Positions 15,716-23,167 of a stretch of 64,000 bases of DNA are shown here, in pieces. A program made the position numbers and the translations under genes. The notes under the pieces were generated by a model. It was not told the origin of the DNA and ran no database searches. It was given only the letters and a program-made list of their open reading frames with translations. This stretch comes from Geodermatophilus obscurus (GTDB lineage: Bacteria > Actinomycetota > Actinomycetes > Mycobacteriales > Geodermatophilaceae). Numbering within the stretch: position 1 is the stretch's first letter; every line of letters begins with the position of its first letter. Location: positions 351,817 through 415,816 of the forward strand of contig NZ_FOWE01000005.1 in NCBI RefSeq assembly GCF_900115395.1, written 5' to 3'.

Positions 15716-16693
15716 GTGCCCGTCCTCGTCACCGGCTCCATCGCCACCGACCACCTCATGACGTTCCCCGGCCGGTTCACCGACCAGTTCGTCGAGGGTC
15801 AGATGGAGAACGTCTCCCTGTCGTTCCTCGTCGACGACCTCATCCAGCACCGCGGGGGTGCCGGCGCGAACATGGCCTACGGCCTGGGGCTGCTGGGCCT
15901 CGCCCCGGTGCTGGTCGGGTCGGTGGGCAGCGACTTCGCTGACTACGACGCCTGGCTCACCCGGCACGGCGTCGACACCGGCGACGTGCGGTGGTCGGAG
16001 ATCAAGCACACCGCCCGGTTCGTCTGCACCACCGACGCGGTCAACAACCAGATCGCGTCCTTCTACTCGGGGGCGATGAGCGAGGCCGGCGAGATCGAGC
16101 TGGCGCCGGTGTGCGCCCGCGTCGGCGCGCCCGACCTCGTCGTCATCGGGCCCAACGACCCGAAGGCGATGGTGCGCCACACCCAGGAGTGCCGGGACCG
16201 CGGCTACGCCTTCGCCGCCGACCCCAGCCAGCAGCTGGCCTGGGCCGACGGGGAGATGATCCGCGACCTCGTCGACGGCGCCGACCTGCTGTTCACCAAC
16301 GAGTACGAGTCCGCGCTGCTCATGCAGAAGACCGGGTGGGACGCTGCGGAGATCCTCGCCCGCGTCGGCACCTGGGTCACCACCCGCGCCGCGCAGGGCG
16401 TGCTGGTCCGGCAGCGGGGCGCCGACCCGATCGAGGTCATCGCCGTCCCCGAGACCAAGCCCGTCGAGCCCACCGGCGGCGGGGACGCCCTGCGCGCCGG
16501 CTTCATCGCCGCCCGCACGTGGGGGCTCGGCCTGGAGCGCGCCACCCAGCTCGGGTCCGCGGTGGCCACCGAAGCGGTCGAGGTCGTCGGCACGCAGGAG
16601 TACGAGCTGCGCCGCGAGCCGTTCCTCGAGCGGTTCGCCGCCGCCTTCGGCGACGCGGCCGCCGCCGAGGTCGCCGCCCACCTGCCGGCCTGA
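15716..16693 (+). CDS. adoK: PfkB-family sugar/nucleoside kinase, probable adenosine kinase
   Basis: This ribokinase-fold enzyme (325 residues) resembles actinobacterial adenosine kinase (Rv2202c-type). Landmarks are VLVTGSIATDHLMTFPGRF at the N-terminus, IQHRGGAGANMAYGLGLLG (substrate lid and glycine pair), LLFTNEYESALL, and the active-site signature EPTGGGDALRAGFIAA containing the catalytic Asp, where GAGD is more usual. Family knowledge suggests phosphorylation of adenosine to AMP for salvage. The CAGGAG ribosome site supports GTG 15716. It ends at a hairpin repeat facing the flavin reductase gene. Confidence 0.87.
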   Translation: MPVLVTGSIATDHLMTFPGRFTDQFVEGQMENVSLSFLVDDLIQHRGGAGANMAYGLGLLGLAPVLVGSVGSDFADYDAWLTRHGVDTGDVRWSEIKHTARFVCTTDAVNNQIASFYSGAMSEAGEIELAPVCARVGAPDLVVIGPNDPKAMVRHTQECRDRGYAFAADPSQQLAWADGEMIRDLVDGADLLFTNEYESALLMQKTGWDAAEILARVGTWVTTRAAQGVLVRQRGADPIEVIAVPETKPVEPTGGGDALRAGFIAARTWGLGLERATQLGSAVATEAVEVVGTQEYELRREPFLERFAAAFGDAAAAEVAAHLPA

Positions 16694-16702
16694 CCCCTCC
16701 CC

Positions 16703-16761
16703 GGCAAAGGAAGCGATGCCCGCGTCCTGGCACCCTGGACGTGGGTGTCGCTTCCTATGCC
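16703..16761. repeat. Palindromic hairpin repeat, copy 2 (AGGAAGCG family)
   Basis: The arm GGCAAAGGAAGCGATGCCC and onward (16703-16727) pairs with 16737-16761 with a few mismatches. The first arm matches copy 1 at 2556 over most of its 23 bases. As in copy 1, the TAG stop of the minus-strand gene (16757-16755) comes from the 3' arm, and the element separates two convergent genes, consistent with a bidirectional terminator. Confidence 0.8.
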
Positions 16762-17423
16762 TCCGAGTCGCCGCGGACCTGCTCGCCGATGGTGGGGTCC
16801 TCGGCCCACGTCGAGTAGGGGATCCGCGGGATCGTCCGGACCTCGCCCACGGTGCACCACTCGTTGCCCCCGAGGCGGGCCAGCGGCCGCAGCTCCTCGA
16901 TCCGCGGCCGGCCGTCGCGGACGGCGTCGCTGACCACGCTCACCCACTCGACCCGGCCGAAGACGACGGTGCTGTCACCGAGCCGCAGCGTCGAGTGCAG
17001 CGTGCACTCGATGGTCACCGGCGACTGCGCCACCCGCAGCGCGCCCACCTTCTCGCTGGGCTCGAGCCGGATCCCGGCCGCCTCGGCCTCGCTCTGGTCC
17101 GGCGGGAAGTCGGTGCCGGTGGCGTTGGCCTGCTCGAAGAGCTCCTCGGGCACCAGGTTGACCGTGAAGTCGCCGGTCGCCTCGACGTTGGTCAGCGAGT
17201 CCTTGCGCCCGACGGAGGTGAACTGCACGACCGGCGGCTGCACGCACGCGACCGTGTAGAAGGAGTGCGGCGCCAGGTTGTGCACGCCCTCGGCCGAGCG
17301 GGACAGCACCCACGCGATCGGCCGGGGCACGACGACCGAGTTCATCACCCGGTAGAAGTCCGACGGGCGCATCCCGGCCGGGTCGAAGGGGGTGCGGGGC
17401 CGGCTCGGCTCGGGTGAGGTCAC
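16755..17423 (-). CDS. Flavin reductase family protein (FMN-binding split barrel)
   Basis: This protein (222 residues) has the typical N-terminal MRPSDFYRVMNSVVVPRPIAWVLS, the flavin-binding stretch HNLAPHSFYTVACVQPPVVQFTS, KDSLTNVEATGDFTVNLV, and an IECTLHSTLRLGDSTVVFGRVEWV strand. Such proteins bind FMN and either reduce it for a partner monooxygenase or act on small substrates. It follows the CruG-like gene by 18 bases on the same strand and may be the last gene of the carotenoid-modifying run, but a direct role there is unproven. Confidence 0.9.
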   Translation of the reverse strand: MTSPEPSRPRTPFDPAGMRPSDFYRVMNSVVVPRPIAWVLSRSAEGVHNLAPHSFYTVACVQPPVVQFTSVGRKDSLTNVEATGDFTVNLVPEELFEQANATGTDFPPDQSEAEAAGIRLEPSEKVGALRVAQSPVTIECTLHSTLRLGDSTVVFGRVEWVSVVSDAVRDGRPRIEELRPLARLGGNEWCTVGEVRTIPRIPYSTWAEDPTIGEQVRGDSEA

Positions 17424-17441
17424 GCCCCATCCTGTCCCGGC

Positions 17442-18542
17442 TCAGCCGACCGCGCGTCCCCGCCAGGTCAGCGTCCCGCGCCGGCGTCCGGCGAGCGAGC
17501 GCACCAGCAGCACGTCGAGCGCCAGCAGCGACACCGGGTGGGCGAGCGCGTCGGGCCACACCCGGCTACCGGTGACCGCCGCGCTCACCGCGCGCCCGGC
17601 CACCCCGGCCGCCCAGCCGAGCTGGCCGGCCCGCGAGCCGCCCAGCGCGGCCAGCGGCGGGACGACGCCGACGGCGGTCAGCACGGCCGCCGCGGCCGCC
17701 GACGCCACCGGCGAGCCCCCGACCGACGCCCACAGCGACTTGCCGTAGCCCTCGCGCATCGCCGCCCAGCCGTCGTACATCCGGCACTCCGCCAGTGCGG
17801 CGCCGGCCGCGGGCACCGCCCGCCCGCCCGCGCGCTTCACCGCCCGGGCCAGCGCGACGTCCTCCACCACCTCGTCCCGCACCGCCGCGTGCCCGCGGGC
17901 GCGCAGGTAGCCGCGCCGCGTCAGGGCGAGGAACTGCCCGTTGGCGGCGGTCAGCGACGGCCGCCGCGAGCGCTCGGCGGCCCGCAGCGGCAGCGTCGTC
18001 ATCCACAGCCACGGCGACAGCGGCTGCACCAGCCGCTCGGCCGCGGTGCCGGCGACCGGGCGGGGCCACGGCGAGACGAGGTCCAGCCCGTGCGCGTCCA
18101 GCAGCGCCACGGCAGCGGCGACGGCGTCGGGGGAGAGGCGCACGTCGGCGTCGACGAAGACGAGCACGCCGTCCTCGGTGAGGGTCTGCGCGCCCACCCA
18201 GCAGGCGTGCGGCTTGCCCAGCCAGCCCTCCGGGACCCCGCCCGCGGGCACCAGCCGCACCCGCGGGTCCGCCACGGCGCGGACGACGCCGGCGGTGCCG
18301 TCGGTGGAGCCGTCGTCGACGACGACGACCCGCAGGTCGGGCACCCCGCGGGACGCGAGCACGGCGGCCAGGCACCCGCCGACCTGCGCCTCCTCGTCCC
18401 GGACCGGGACGACGACGGTCACCGGTCGGCGCACCTCCGGCGGGGACGCCGGGGGGCGGCGCAGCAGGACGGCGTTGACGCACGCGTGCGCGGCGCCGGC
18501 GACGGCCAGGCCGGACAGCACCCGGACGACCGGGCCGCTCAC
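17442..18542 (-). CDS. cruG: Family 2 glycosyltransferase, CruG-like (carotenoid glycosylation)
   Basis: This 366-residue GT2 enzyme has one N-terminal hydrophobic helix, VTVVVPVRDEEAQVGGCLAAVL, the metal site VFVDADVRLSPDAV (DAD), the acceptor region LTAANGQFLALTRRGYLRARGH and a C-terminal membrane tail. Homologues called CruG or HpnB-like add sugars to carotenoids or hopanoids. The GTGA overlap with a CruF gene, behind a CrtO-like gene, argues for CruG: glycosylation of the hydroxyl that CruF installs. The sugar is not predictable. Confidence 0.82.
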   Translation of the reverse strand: MSGPVVRVLSGLAVAGAAHACVNAVLLRRPPASPPEVRRPVTVVVPVRDEEAQVGGCLAAVLASRGVPDLRVVVVDDGSTDGTAGVVRAVADPRVRLVPAGGVPEGWLGKPHACWVGAQTLTEDGVLVFVDADVRLSPDAVAAAVALLDAHGLDLVSPWPRPVAGTAAERLVQPLSPWLWMTTLPLRAAERSRRPSLTAANGQFLALTRRGYLRARGHAAVRDEVVEDVALARAVKRAGGRAVPAAGAALAECRMYDGWAAMREGYGKSLWASVGGSPVASAAAAAVLTAVGVVPPLAALGGSRAGQLGWAAGVAGRAVSAAVTGSRVWPDALAHPVSLLALDVLLVRSLAGRRRGTLTWRGRAVG

Positions 18543-19342
18543 CGCCGCCGGGCCTGCAGTGCGAGCACCGCCAGCACGACGAGCGAGAGCGCCGCGCCCC
18601 AGGCCGCCGAGCCGGGCAGGTCCAGCCACAGCGCGTGCGCGAGCGCCCCGCCGGCGACCATCCAGCCGATCACCAGCAGCGGGGCGGCGTCGGCGGGCCG
18701 GCCCGGCACCGCGGTGCGCTCGACGGCGAGCTCGAGCAGCGTCATGAGGACCAGTCCGGCCAGCAGCCAGCCGCCCAGGTTGGTCAGCGGCACGGTGTCG
18801 ATGCCGGGCAGTCCCGGGGTGGGCTCCGCCCAGGTCCAGTAGCCGGCCTGCACGAGCTGGGGGTCGAGGACGACGTCCCAGCCGGCGAACACGGCCGCCG
18901 CGACGGCGACCCGGGCTCCGCGCCGCCGGGAGGGCCGGACGCGGCGGGTGAGCGGCCCGGCGAGCACCCGGCTCGGCCAGGCCATCATCAGCCACGCCAG
19001 CGGCACGAGGAACGGGACGCCCAGCAGCGTCGGGCCCAGCGCGTCGCTGTAGGTGTAGGGGCCGTAGGGGAAGCCGGTGGCCAGCCCGACGGACTCGAAG
19101 ACCACCGCGGTGACCGCGACCAGCCCCAGGACCGCCGCGCCGGTGCGGGCGCCGTGCGCGGCGGCGGCCGCGGTGACCGACACGGCCGCACCCAGCAGCA
19201 CGATCGTCCAGGACACGGTGTCGCGGGCCGCGCCGTCGGTGAGCGGGTAGGCGATCGCGGCGAGCACCAGCAGCACGGCGAGGACCAGCGGGACGCGGGC
19301 GGGGACACCGGCGCGGCGCACGGCCGCCGTCGTCGCGCTCAC
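18539..19342 (-). CDS. cruF: Carotenoid 1',2'-hydratase (CruF family)
   Basis: This membrane protein (267 residues, about seven helices) carries the conserved loops FESVGLATGFPYGPYTYSDALGPTLLGVPFLVPLAWLMMAWP and FAGWDVVLDPQLVQAGYWTW, diagnostic of the CruF/DUF422 family. CruF hydrates the psi end of an acyclic or monocyclic carotenoid at C-1', creating the hydroxyl used for glycosylation. GTGA overlaps at both ends tie it to the CrtO-like and CruG-like genes. Its presence implies that at least one end of the pigment stays uncyclised. Confidence 0.93.
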   Translation of the reverse strand: MSATTAAVRRAGVPARVPLVLAVLLVLAAIAYPLTDGAARDTVSWTIVLLGAAVSVTAAAAAHGARTGAAVLGLVAVTAVVFESVGLATGFPYGPYTYSDALGPTLLGVPFLVPLAWLMMAWPSRVLAGPLTRRVRPSRRRGARVAVAAAVFAGWDVVLDPQLVQAGYWTWAEPTPGLPGIDTVPLTNLGGWLLAGLVLMTLLELAVERTAVPGRPADAAPLLVIGWMVAGGALAHALWLDLPGSAAWGAALSLVVLAVLALQARRR

Positions 19343-20985
19343 CGGGCGGTCCGGACCAGCCGCCCGGCCGCCTCCTGCACGCGGGCACGGGCCCGGGCCA
19401 GCAGGGGGCGGTCGGCCAGCACCGTCCGCGCCGCCGTCCGGCCCGAGTTGCCCGACACCCCGCCGCCGGGGTGGGTGGAGGCGCCGGCCAGGTAGAGCCC
19501 GTCGAGCCCGGGCACGCGGTAGCCCGACAGCGCCGGCGTCGGCCGGAAGGCGAACATGCTGGCCAGGCCCATCTCCACGTGCATCACGTTGCCCCGCAGC
19601 AGGGACAGCTCGCGCTCGAGCAGCAGCGGCGTCTGGACGTACACGTCCTGCACGGAGTCGGCGAAGCCCGGTGCGTACCGGTCGACGGCGGCCACCAGCC
19701 GCTGTGCCTCGGCCTCGGCCAGGGCGTCCCAGTCGCCGCCGTCGGCGAGGTCGTAGGGGTACCACTGCCCCCACACGGTGACCACGTGCCGTCCGGGTGG
19801 GGCGAGGGTGTCGTCGCTGGCGGAGAACGACATCGCCAGCGGCACCGGCTCGCGCGGCAGGCGGCCGGCCAGCCAGTCGCCGTGCGCGGCGGCGAGCTGG
19901 GCGCGGTCGGTGCACAGCAGCTGCAGGCCCTGGGCGGAGACCGCGGGGTCGACGCCGGGGTAGACCGGCACGGCGTCGGTGAGGCAGCGCAGCACCAGGC
20001 CGAAGCCGTTGCCCACCGGCGGGGCGGCGTCGGCCAGGGCCGGCGGGGCGGATTCGCCGGCGAGGTCGCGGGTGGCCAGCACGTGGCAGGCGGCGACGAC
20101 GACGGGGGCCGCGATCCGCCGTCCCGAGACGGTCTCGACGCCGGTGACGCGGCCGTCCTCGACGAGCAGCCGCGCGGCGCCGTCGCCGAGGGTGACCCGC
20201 CCGCCGTCGGACTCCAGCCGTGCGCGCAGGGCCGCCGTCAGCCCGCCGGAGCCGCCCACGGGGTGGCCGGGCGGCACGTCGTGCAGCAGTGCCACCCACG
20301 CCACCATCGCGGCGGTGCCGGGCTCGGACATCGGCGGCCCGGACTGCGCGCCGAACCAGGCCAGCGCCGCCTTGAGCCGCTCGCTGGTGAACCAGCGGTC
20401 GAGCAGCGCGTCGCCGGAGCCGAGGAAGTCGACGGCGAGGTCGCCGCCGGGCGTGCGCGGGTTGCCGCCGCTGGGCGCACCCAGCGGCCAGAACGCGCGG
20501 ACGAGGCCCAGCGGGGTCGGCCGGCGCCCGAAGGAGTCGACGACGGCGCGGCTGCGCGGGCCCCACACGCCGACGAACCGGCGGTAGGCCTCGGCGTCGG
20601 CCTCCCCGCACGCGGCGGCGATCGAGGCGCAGGTGGCGTCGAGGTCGACGGAGAAGACCAGCGGCCGGCCGTCGGGACCCGGGTCGCCCGGGGACGGCGC
20701 GGGCGCGAAGCCCCACGGGTCGCAGTCGAGGTAGCGCAGCCCGTGGGCGGCCAGGTCGAGCTCCTCGACGACGCCGCTGTGCCGGACGATGACGTGCGCG
20801 CTGGAGCCGCGGTCGACGCGGACGCCCGGCCAGCGCTCGACGGTGGACACCGCCCCGCCGAGGACGTCGTCGCGCTCCACCACCTCCACGGTCAGGCCGG
20901 CGCGGGCGAGGTAGCAGGCCGCGACCAGGCCGTTGTGGCCGGCGCCCACCACGACGGCGTCGGCGCCGGTGCGTGGCTCCCGCAC
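19339..20985 (-). CDS. CrtI-superfamily FAD oxidoreductase, probable CrtO-type ketolase
   Basis: This FAD enzyme (548 residues) opens with ADAVVVGAGHNGLVAACYLARAG and contains the WFGAQSGPPMSEPGTAAMVAWVALLHD segment and the C-terminal GLYLAGASTHPGGGVSGNSGRTAARTVL motif. The length and GHNGL motif fit CrtO-like ketolases and the related NAD(P)/FAD oxidoreductases better than classical CrtI. It lies 2 bases after the GNAT gene and overlaps cruF. Ketolation at C-4, or another desaturation or oxidation, are alternatives that sequence alone does not settle. Confidence 0.8.
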   Translation of the reverse strand: MREPRTGADAVVVGAGHNGLVAACYLARAGLTVEVVERDDVLGGAVSTVERWPGVRVDRGSSAHVIVRHSGVVEELDLAAHGLRYLDCDPWGFAPAPSPGDPGPDGRPLVFSVDLDATCASIAAACGEADAEAYRRFVGVWGPRSRAVVDSFGRRPTPLGLVRAFWPLGAPSGGNPRTPGGDLAVDFLGSGDALLDRWFTSERLKAALAWFGAQSGPPMSEPGTAAMVAWVALLHDVPPGHPVGGSGGLTAALRARLESDGGRVTLGDGAARLLVEDGRVTGVETVSGRRIAAPVVVAACHVLATRDLAGESAPPALADAAPPVGNGFGLVLRCLTDAVPVYPGVDPAVSAQGLQLLCTDRAQLAAAHGDWLAGRLPREPVPLAMSFSASDDTLAPPGRHVVTVWGQWYPYDLADGGDWDALAEAEAQRLVAAVDRYAPGFADSVQDVYVQTPLLLERELSLLRGNVMHVEMGLASMFAFRPTPALSGYRVPGLDGLYLAGASTHPGGGVSGNSGRTAARTVLADRPLLARARARVQEAAGRLVRTAR

Positions 20986-20987
20986 GC

Positions 20988-21563
20988 TCAGCGGCCGGGC
21001 ACCGGCTGCAGCGGCAGCCGGGCGCCGAGGATGGCGAACGGGCGGGCGTCGCCGGGGAAGTGGTGGCCGCGGGCGAGGTCGACGAAGCCGTCGGCGTGGT
21101 AGAGCCGGAAGGCCTTGGTGTCGGCGTCGGGGGTGGACAGCAGCGCGACGGGTGCGTCGACCCCCTCGACCAGCGCGTGCAGCAGCCGCCGGCCCAGGCC
21201 CCGGCTCTGCGTGTCGGGGTGCACGTGCAGCTCGCAGACCTCGAAGGCGCCGGGCAGCCACCGCTTGGCCGTGCGCCGGTCCAGCGCCGCGCGCACCTGG
21301 TCGTGCCACCACTGGCCGGGGGCGACGAGGTAGCCGTAGCCGAAGCCGACGAGCTGCTCGCCGTCGGGGGTGGGGGCGAACCCGCCCACGGCGCGGAAGC
21401 CGGGCCGCTCGGTGTGCTGGACGGCGTAGCCGTACCGGCCGGCCACCACCGAGGCGTCGTAGCCCATCGCGGCGCCGTAGATGGCCAGCGCCTCGTGCAT
21501 GTGGTCGCGCAGCCACCCGACGGGCAGCTCCGTCACCCGCGCCGCGGGCGTCGTGCCGGTCAC
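20988..21563 (-). CDS. GNAT family N-acetyltransferase
   Basis: This 191-residue protein has the acetyl-CoA site motif CELHVHPDTQSRGLGRRLLHAL (R/Q-x-x-G-x-G/A: SRGLGRR) and a C-terminal FRLYHADGFVDL strand. A GNAT gene (Rv2170) sits in the equivalent mycobacterial region; that protein is reported to acetylate isocitrate dehydrogenase, but I cannot show this one does the same. It is 28 bases after the YbaK gene and 2 bases before the CrtO-like gene, so it shares their transcript. Confidence 0.88.
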   Translation of the reverse strand: MTGTTPAARVTELPVGWLRDHMHEALAIYGAAMGYDASVVAGRYGYAVQHTERPGFRAVGGFAPTPDGEQLVGFGYGYLVAPGQWWHDQVRAALDRRTAKRWLPGAFEVCELHVHPDTQSRGLGRRLLHALVEGVDAPVALLSTPDADTKAFRLYHADGFVDLARGHHFPGDARPFAILGARLPLQPVPGR

Positions 21564-21591
21564 GGTCTCTCCCTGTTCTCGGGCGCGCTGC

Positions 21592-22131
21592 TCACGGACC
21601 CACCGTGGCGGCGGGCCGGGGGTCGGCGGCAGCGGGGCCGGTGGCGCCGGGGCCGTCGCCGACCTCGGCGGGGGTGCCGCCGGTCAGCCGCAGCAGCTCG
21701 TCGTAGGTGGTGGGGAACACGGCCGAGGGGTGGCCGGCCGCGGCCCACACCCGGTCGTACCGGGCGAGCTCGACGTCGACGAGCGTGCCGATGGGCGCCG
21801 GGTGGCCGATCGGCGCCACCCCGCCGATGGGCTGGCCGGTGTGCTCGCGGACGAAGTCGGCGGAGGCGCGCTGGACGCGGGGCACGCCGAGCAGCGCGGC
21901 CACCCGGGCGGTGTCGACCCGGTGGGCGCCGCTGGTGAGCACCAGCAGCGGCTGCCCGCCGGCGTCGAAGACCAGGCTGTTGGCGATGGCGCCGACCGGG
22001 ACGCCGAGCCCGGCGGCGGCCTCCGCGGCGGTGCGCGCACCGGCCGGGACCCCGCGGACCTCCCCGCCGGCGCCGGCCGCGGCCAGCAGGTCGGCGATGG
22101 CGGCCACCCGGGGGTGGTCGGGTCGGCTCAT
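21592..22131 (-). CDS. YbaK/EbsC-type aminoacyl-tRNA deacylase
   Basis: This protein (179 residues) has the YbaK fold motifs: IANSLVFDAGGQPLLVLTSGAHRVD with the catalytic-type lysine position occupied otherwise, TGQPIGGVAPIGHPAPIGTLVDVELARYDRVWAAAGHPSAVF. The GGVxPxGHP loop is the core signature. These enzymes hydrolyse mischarged tRNAs such as Cys-tRNA(Pro). It is the first gene of the minus-strand run into the carotenoid genes. The usual conserved Lys after NSLVF is not seen, so activity is uncertain. Confidence 0.86.
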   Translation of the reverse strand: MSRPDHPRVAAIADLLAAAGAGGEVRGVPAGARTAAEAAAGLGVPVGAIANSLVFDAGGQPLLVLTSGAHRVDTARVAALLGVPRVQRASADFVREHTGQPIGGVAPIGHPAPIGTLVDVELARYDRVWAAAGHPSAVFPTTYDELLRLTGGTPAEVGDGPGATGPAAADPRPAATVGP

Positions 22132-22214
22132 GGCGCCGATCCTGCCACCGCTGTCGTACCCCCGCCGTAGCGTCCGCCGCACCGGACGGGGAGTACCGGC
22201 CGGGTGCGTCCGGC

Positions 22215-22243
22215 TTGACGGAACCGGGCCGGTCCGGTCTACT
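22215..22243 (+). promoter_or_regulatory. Promoter of the dnaE2 operon
   Basis: TTGACG (22215-22220) and TCTACT (22238-22243) are separated by 17 bases, a good housekeeping-type promoter. The LexA box begins 8 bases after the -10, so it covers the transcription start. Confidence 0.65.
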
Positions 22244-22251
22244 CGGGGTGT

Positions 22252-22267
22252 TCGAACACACGTTCGA
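22252..22267. promoter_or_regulatory. SOS (LexA) box of the DUF6504-HEPN-dnaE2 operon
   Basis: TCGAACACACGTTCGA is an exact match to the actinobacterial SOS consensus TCGAAC-N4-GTTCGA. It overlaps the start of transcription and should make the operon DNA-damage inducible. The divergent ybaK start is 121 bases away. Confidence 0.93.
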
Positions 22268-22343
22268 ACGGGCCGTGCACCCTCCCGGGACCTTCCCCGC
22301 CCGGGCGGGGCAGGCCGTCAGCGGCACGGGGTGGGGAGTCGTC

Positions 22344-22661
22344 ATGAGCCGGGTGCTGGGTGACGTCGGCGAGCGGGCCGGCGAGGAGGTGCAGGTCGAG
22401 CGCGGGCCGCTCGGGCCGGCGCAGTTCTGGCGCGGGCAGTGGCGCTACGTCGTCGGCGAGCTGCTCGACTCGTGGGTGGAGACCTCGCCGTGGTGGCAGC
22501 AGCCGGCCGGCGGCGCCTCGGCCGGCCTGGTCGCCCCGCGCGAGGTCTTCCGGGTCGAGGCGGTGCGGGCCGGGCGCTCGCGGATGAGCTTCGCCGGGAT
22601 CTACGACCTGTGCTGGGACGCGGCGGACAACCGCTGGTCGCTCGTGCGGGTGCACGACTGA
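22344..22661 (+). CDS. DUF6504 family protein
   Basis: This small protein (105 residues) with VQVERGPLGPAQFWRGQWRYVVGELLDSWVE and YDLCWDAADNRWSLVRVHD matches the DUF6504 proteins that accompany error-prone polymerase genes in actinobacteria. Function unknown. The start at ATG 22344 leaves a 94-base leader after the -10 box; an in-frame upstream start at 22215 would lie inside the promoter. The stop shares one base with the next start. Confidence 0.82.
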   Translation: MSRVLGDVGERAGEEVQVERGPLGPAQFWRGQWRYVVGELLDSWVETSPWWQQPAGGASAGLVAPREVFRVEAVRAGRSRMSFAGIYDLCWDAADNRWSLVRVHD

Positions 22662-23167
22662 TGGGTGCCGCGCACGCCATGACCCACGACCCGGCCGACC
22701 AGCTGCCCCTGCCCCCGCCGCTCCCGGCGGCCGCGGCGCAGCTGCTCGACCAGGCCACCCGGGCGCTGGCCGAGGCCCGCCGCACCTCCGACGTGTGCCA
22801 GCGCTACGCCACCGCCCACCTCGGCGCACTGCGCGCCGCCGCGGCGGTGCTCGCCGCCCGCACCCGGCCCGAGGCCGGCCGCCGCCGGCCGCGCAGCGCC
22901 TGGGTGCTGCTCGAGCAGGTCGCCCCGGAGCTGGGGGAGTGGGCGACCTTCTTCGCCGCCGGCGCCGCCAAGCGCGCCGCGGCCGAGGCCGGGCTGTCCC
23001 GCGCGGTCACCGAGCGCGAGGCCGACGACCTGGTCCGCGACGTCGGCGCGTTCCTCGACGTGGTCGAGACCGTGCTCGCCAGCACGCCCGAGCCCGCGCC
23101 CCGGCCCCGCGTGGTCGGTGGCACCCAGATGCGCGGTACGGCGCACCGTCCCGCCCGCGGGCGGTGA
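22661..23167 (+). CDS. SAV_6107 family HEPN domain protein
   Basis: This 168-residue, mainly helical protein (AAAQLLDQATRALAEARRTSDVCQRYATAHLGALRAAAAVLAARTRP ... AWVLLEQVAPELGEWATFFA) resembles the SAV_6107/HEPN proteins that sit beside dnaE2 in Streptomyces. HEPN folds often bind nucleic acids or nucleotides, and some are RNases; a canonical R-x4-6-H catalytic motif is not obvious here. It is co-transcribed with and overlaps dnaE2 (GTGA at 23164), so a role in the damage response is inferred. Confidence 0.8.
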   Translation: MGAAHAMTHDPADQLPLPPPLPAAAAQLLDQATRALAEARRTSDVCQRYATAHLGALRAAAAVLAARTRPEAGRRRPRSAWVLLEQVAPELGEWATFFAAGAAKRAAAEAGLSRAVTEREADDLVRDVGAFLDVVETVLASTPEPAPRPRVVGGTQMRGTAHRPARGR

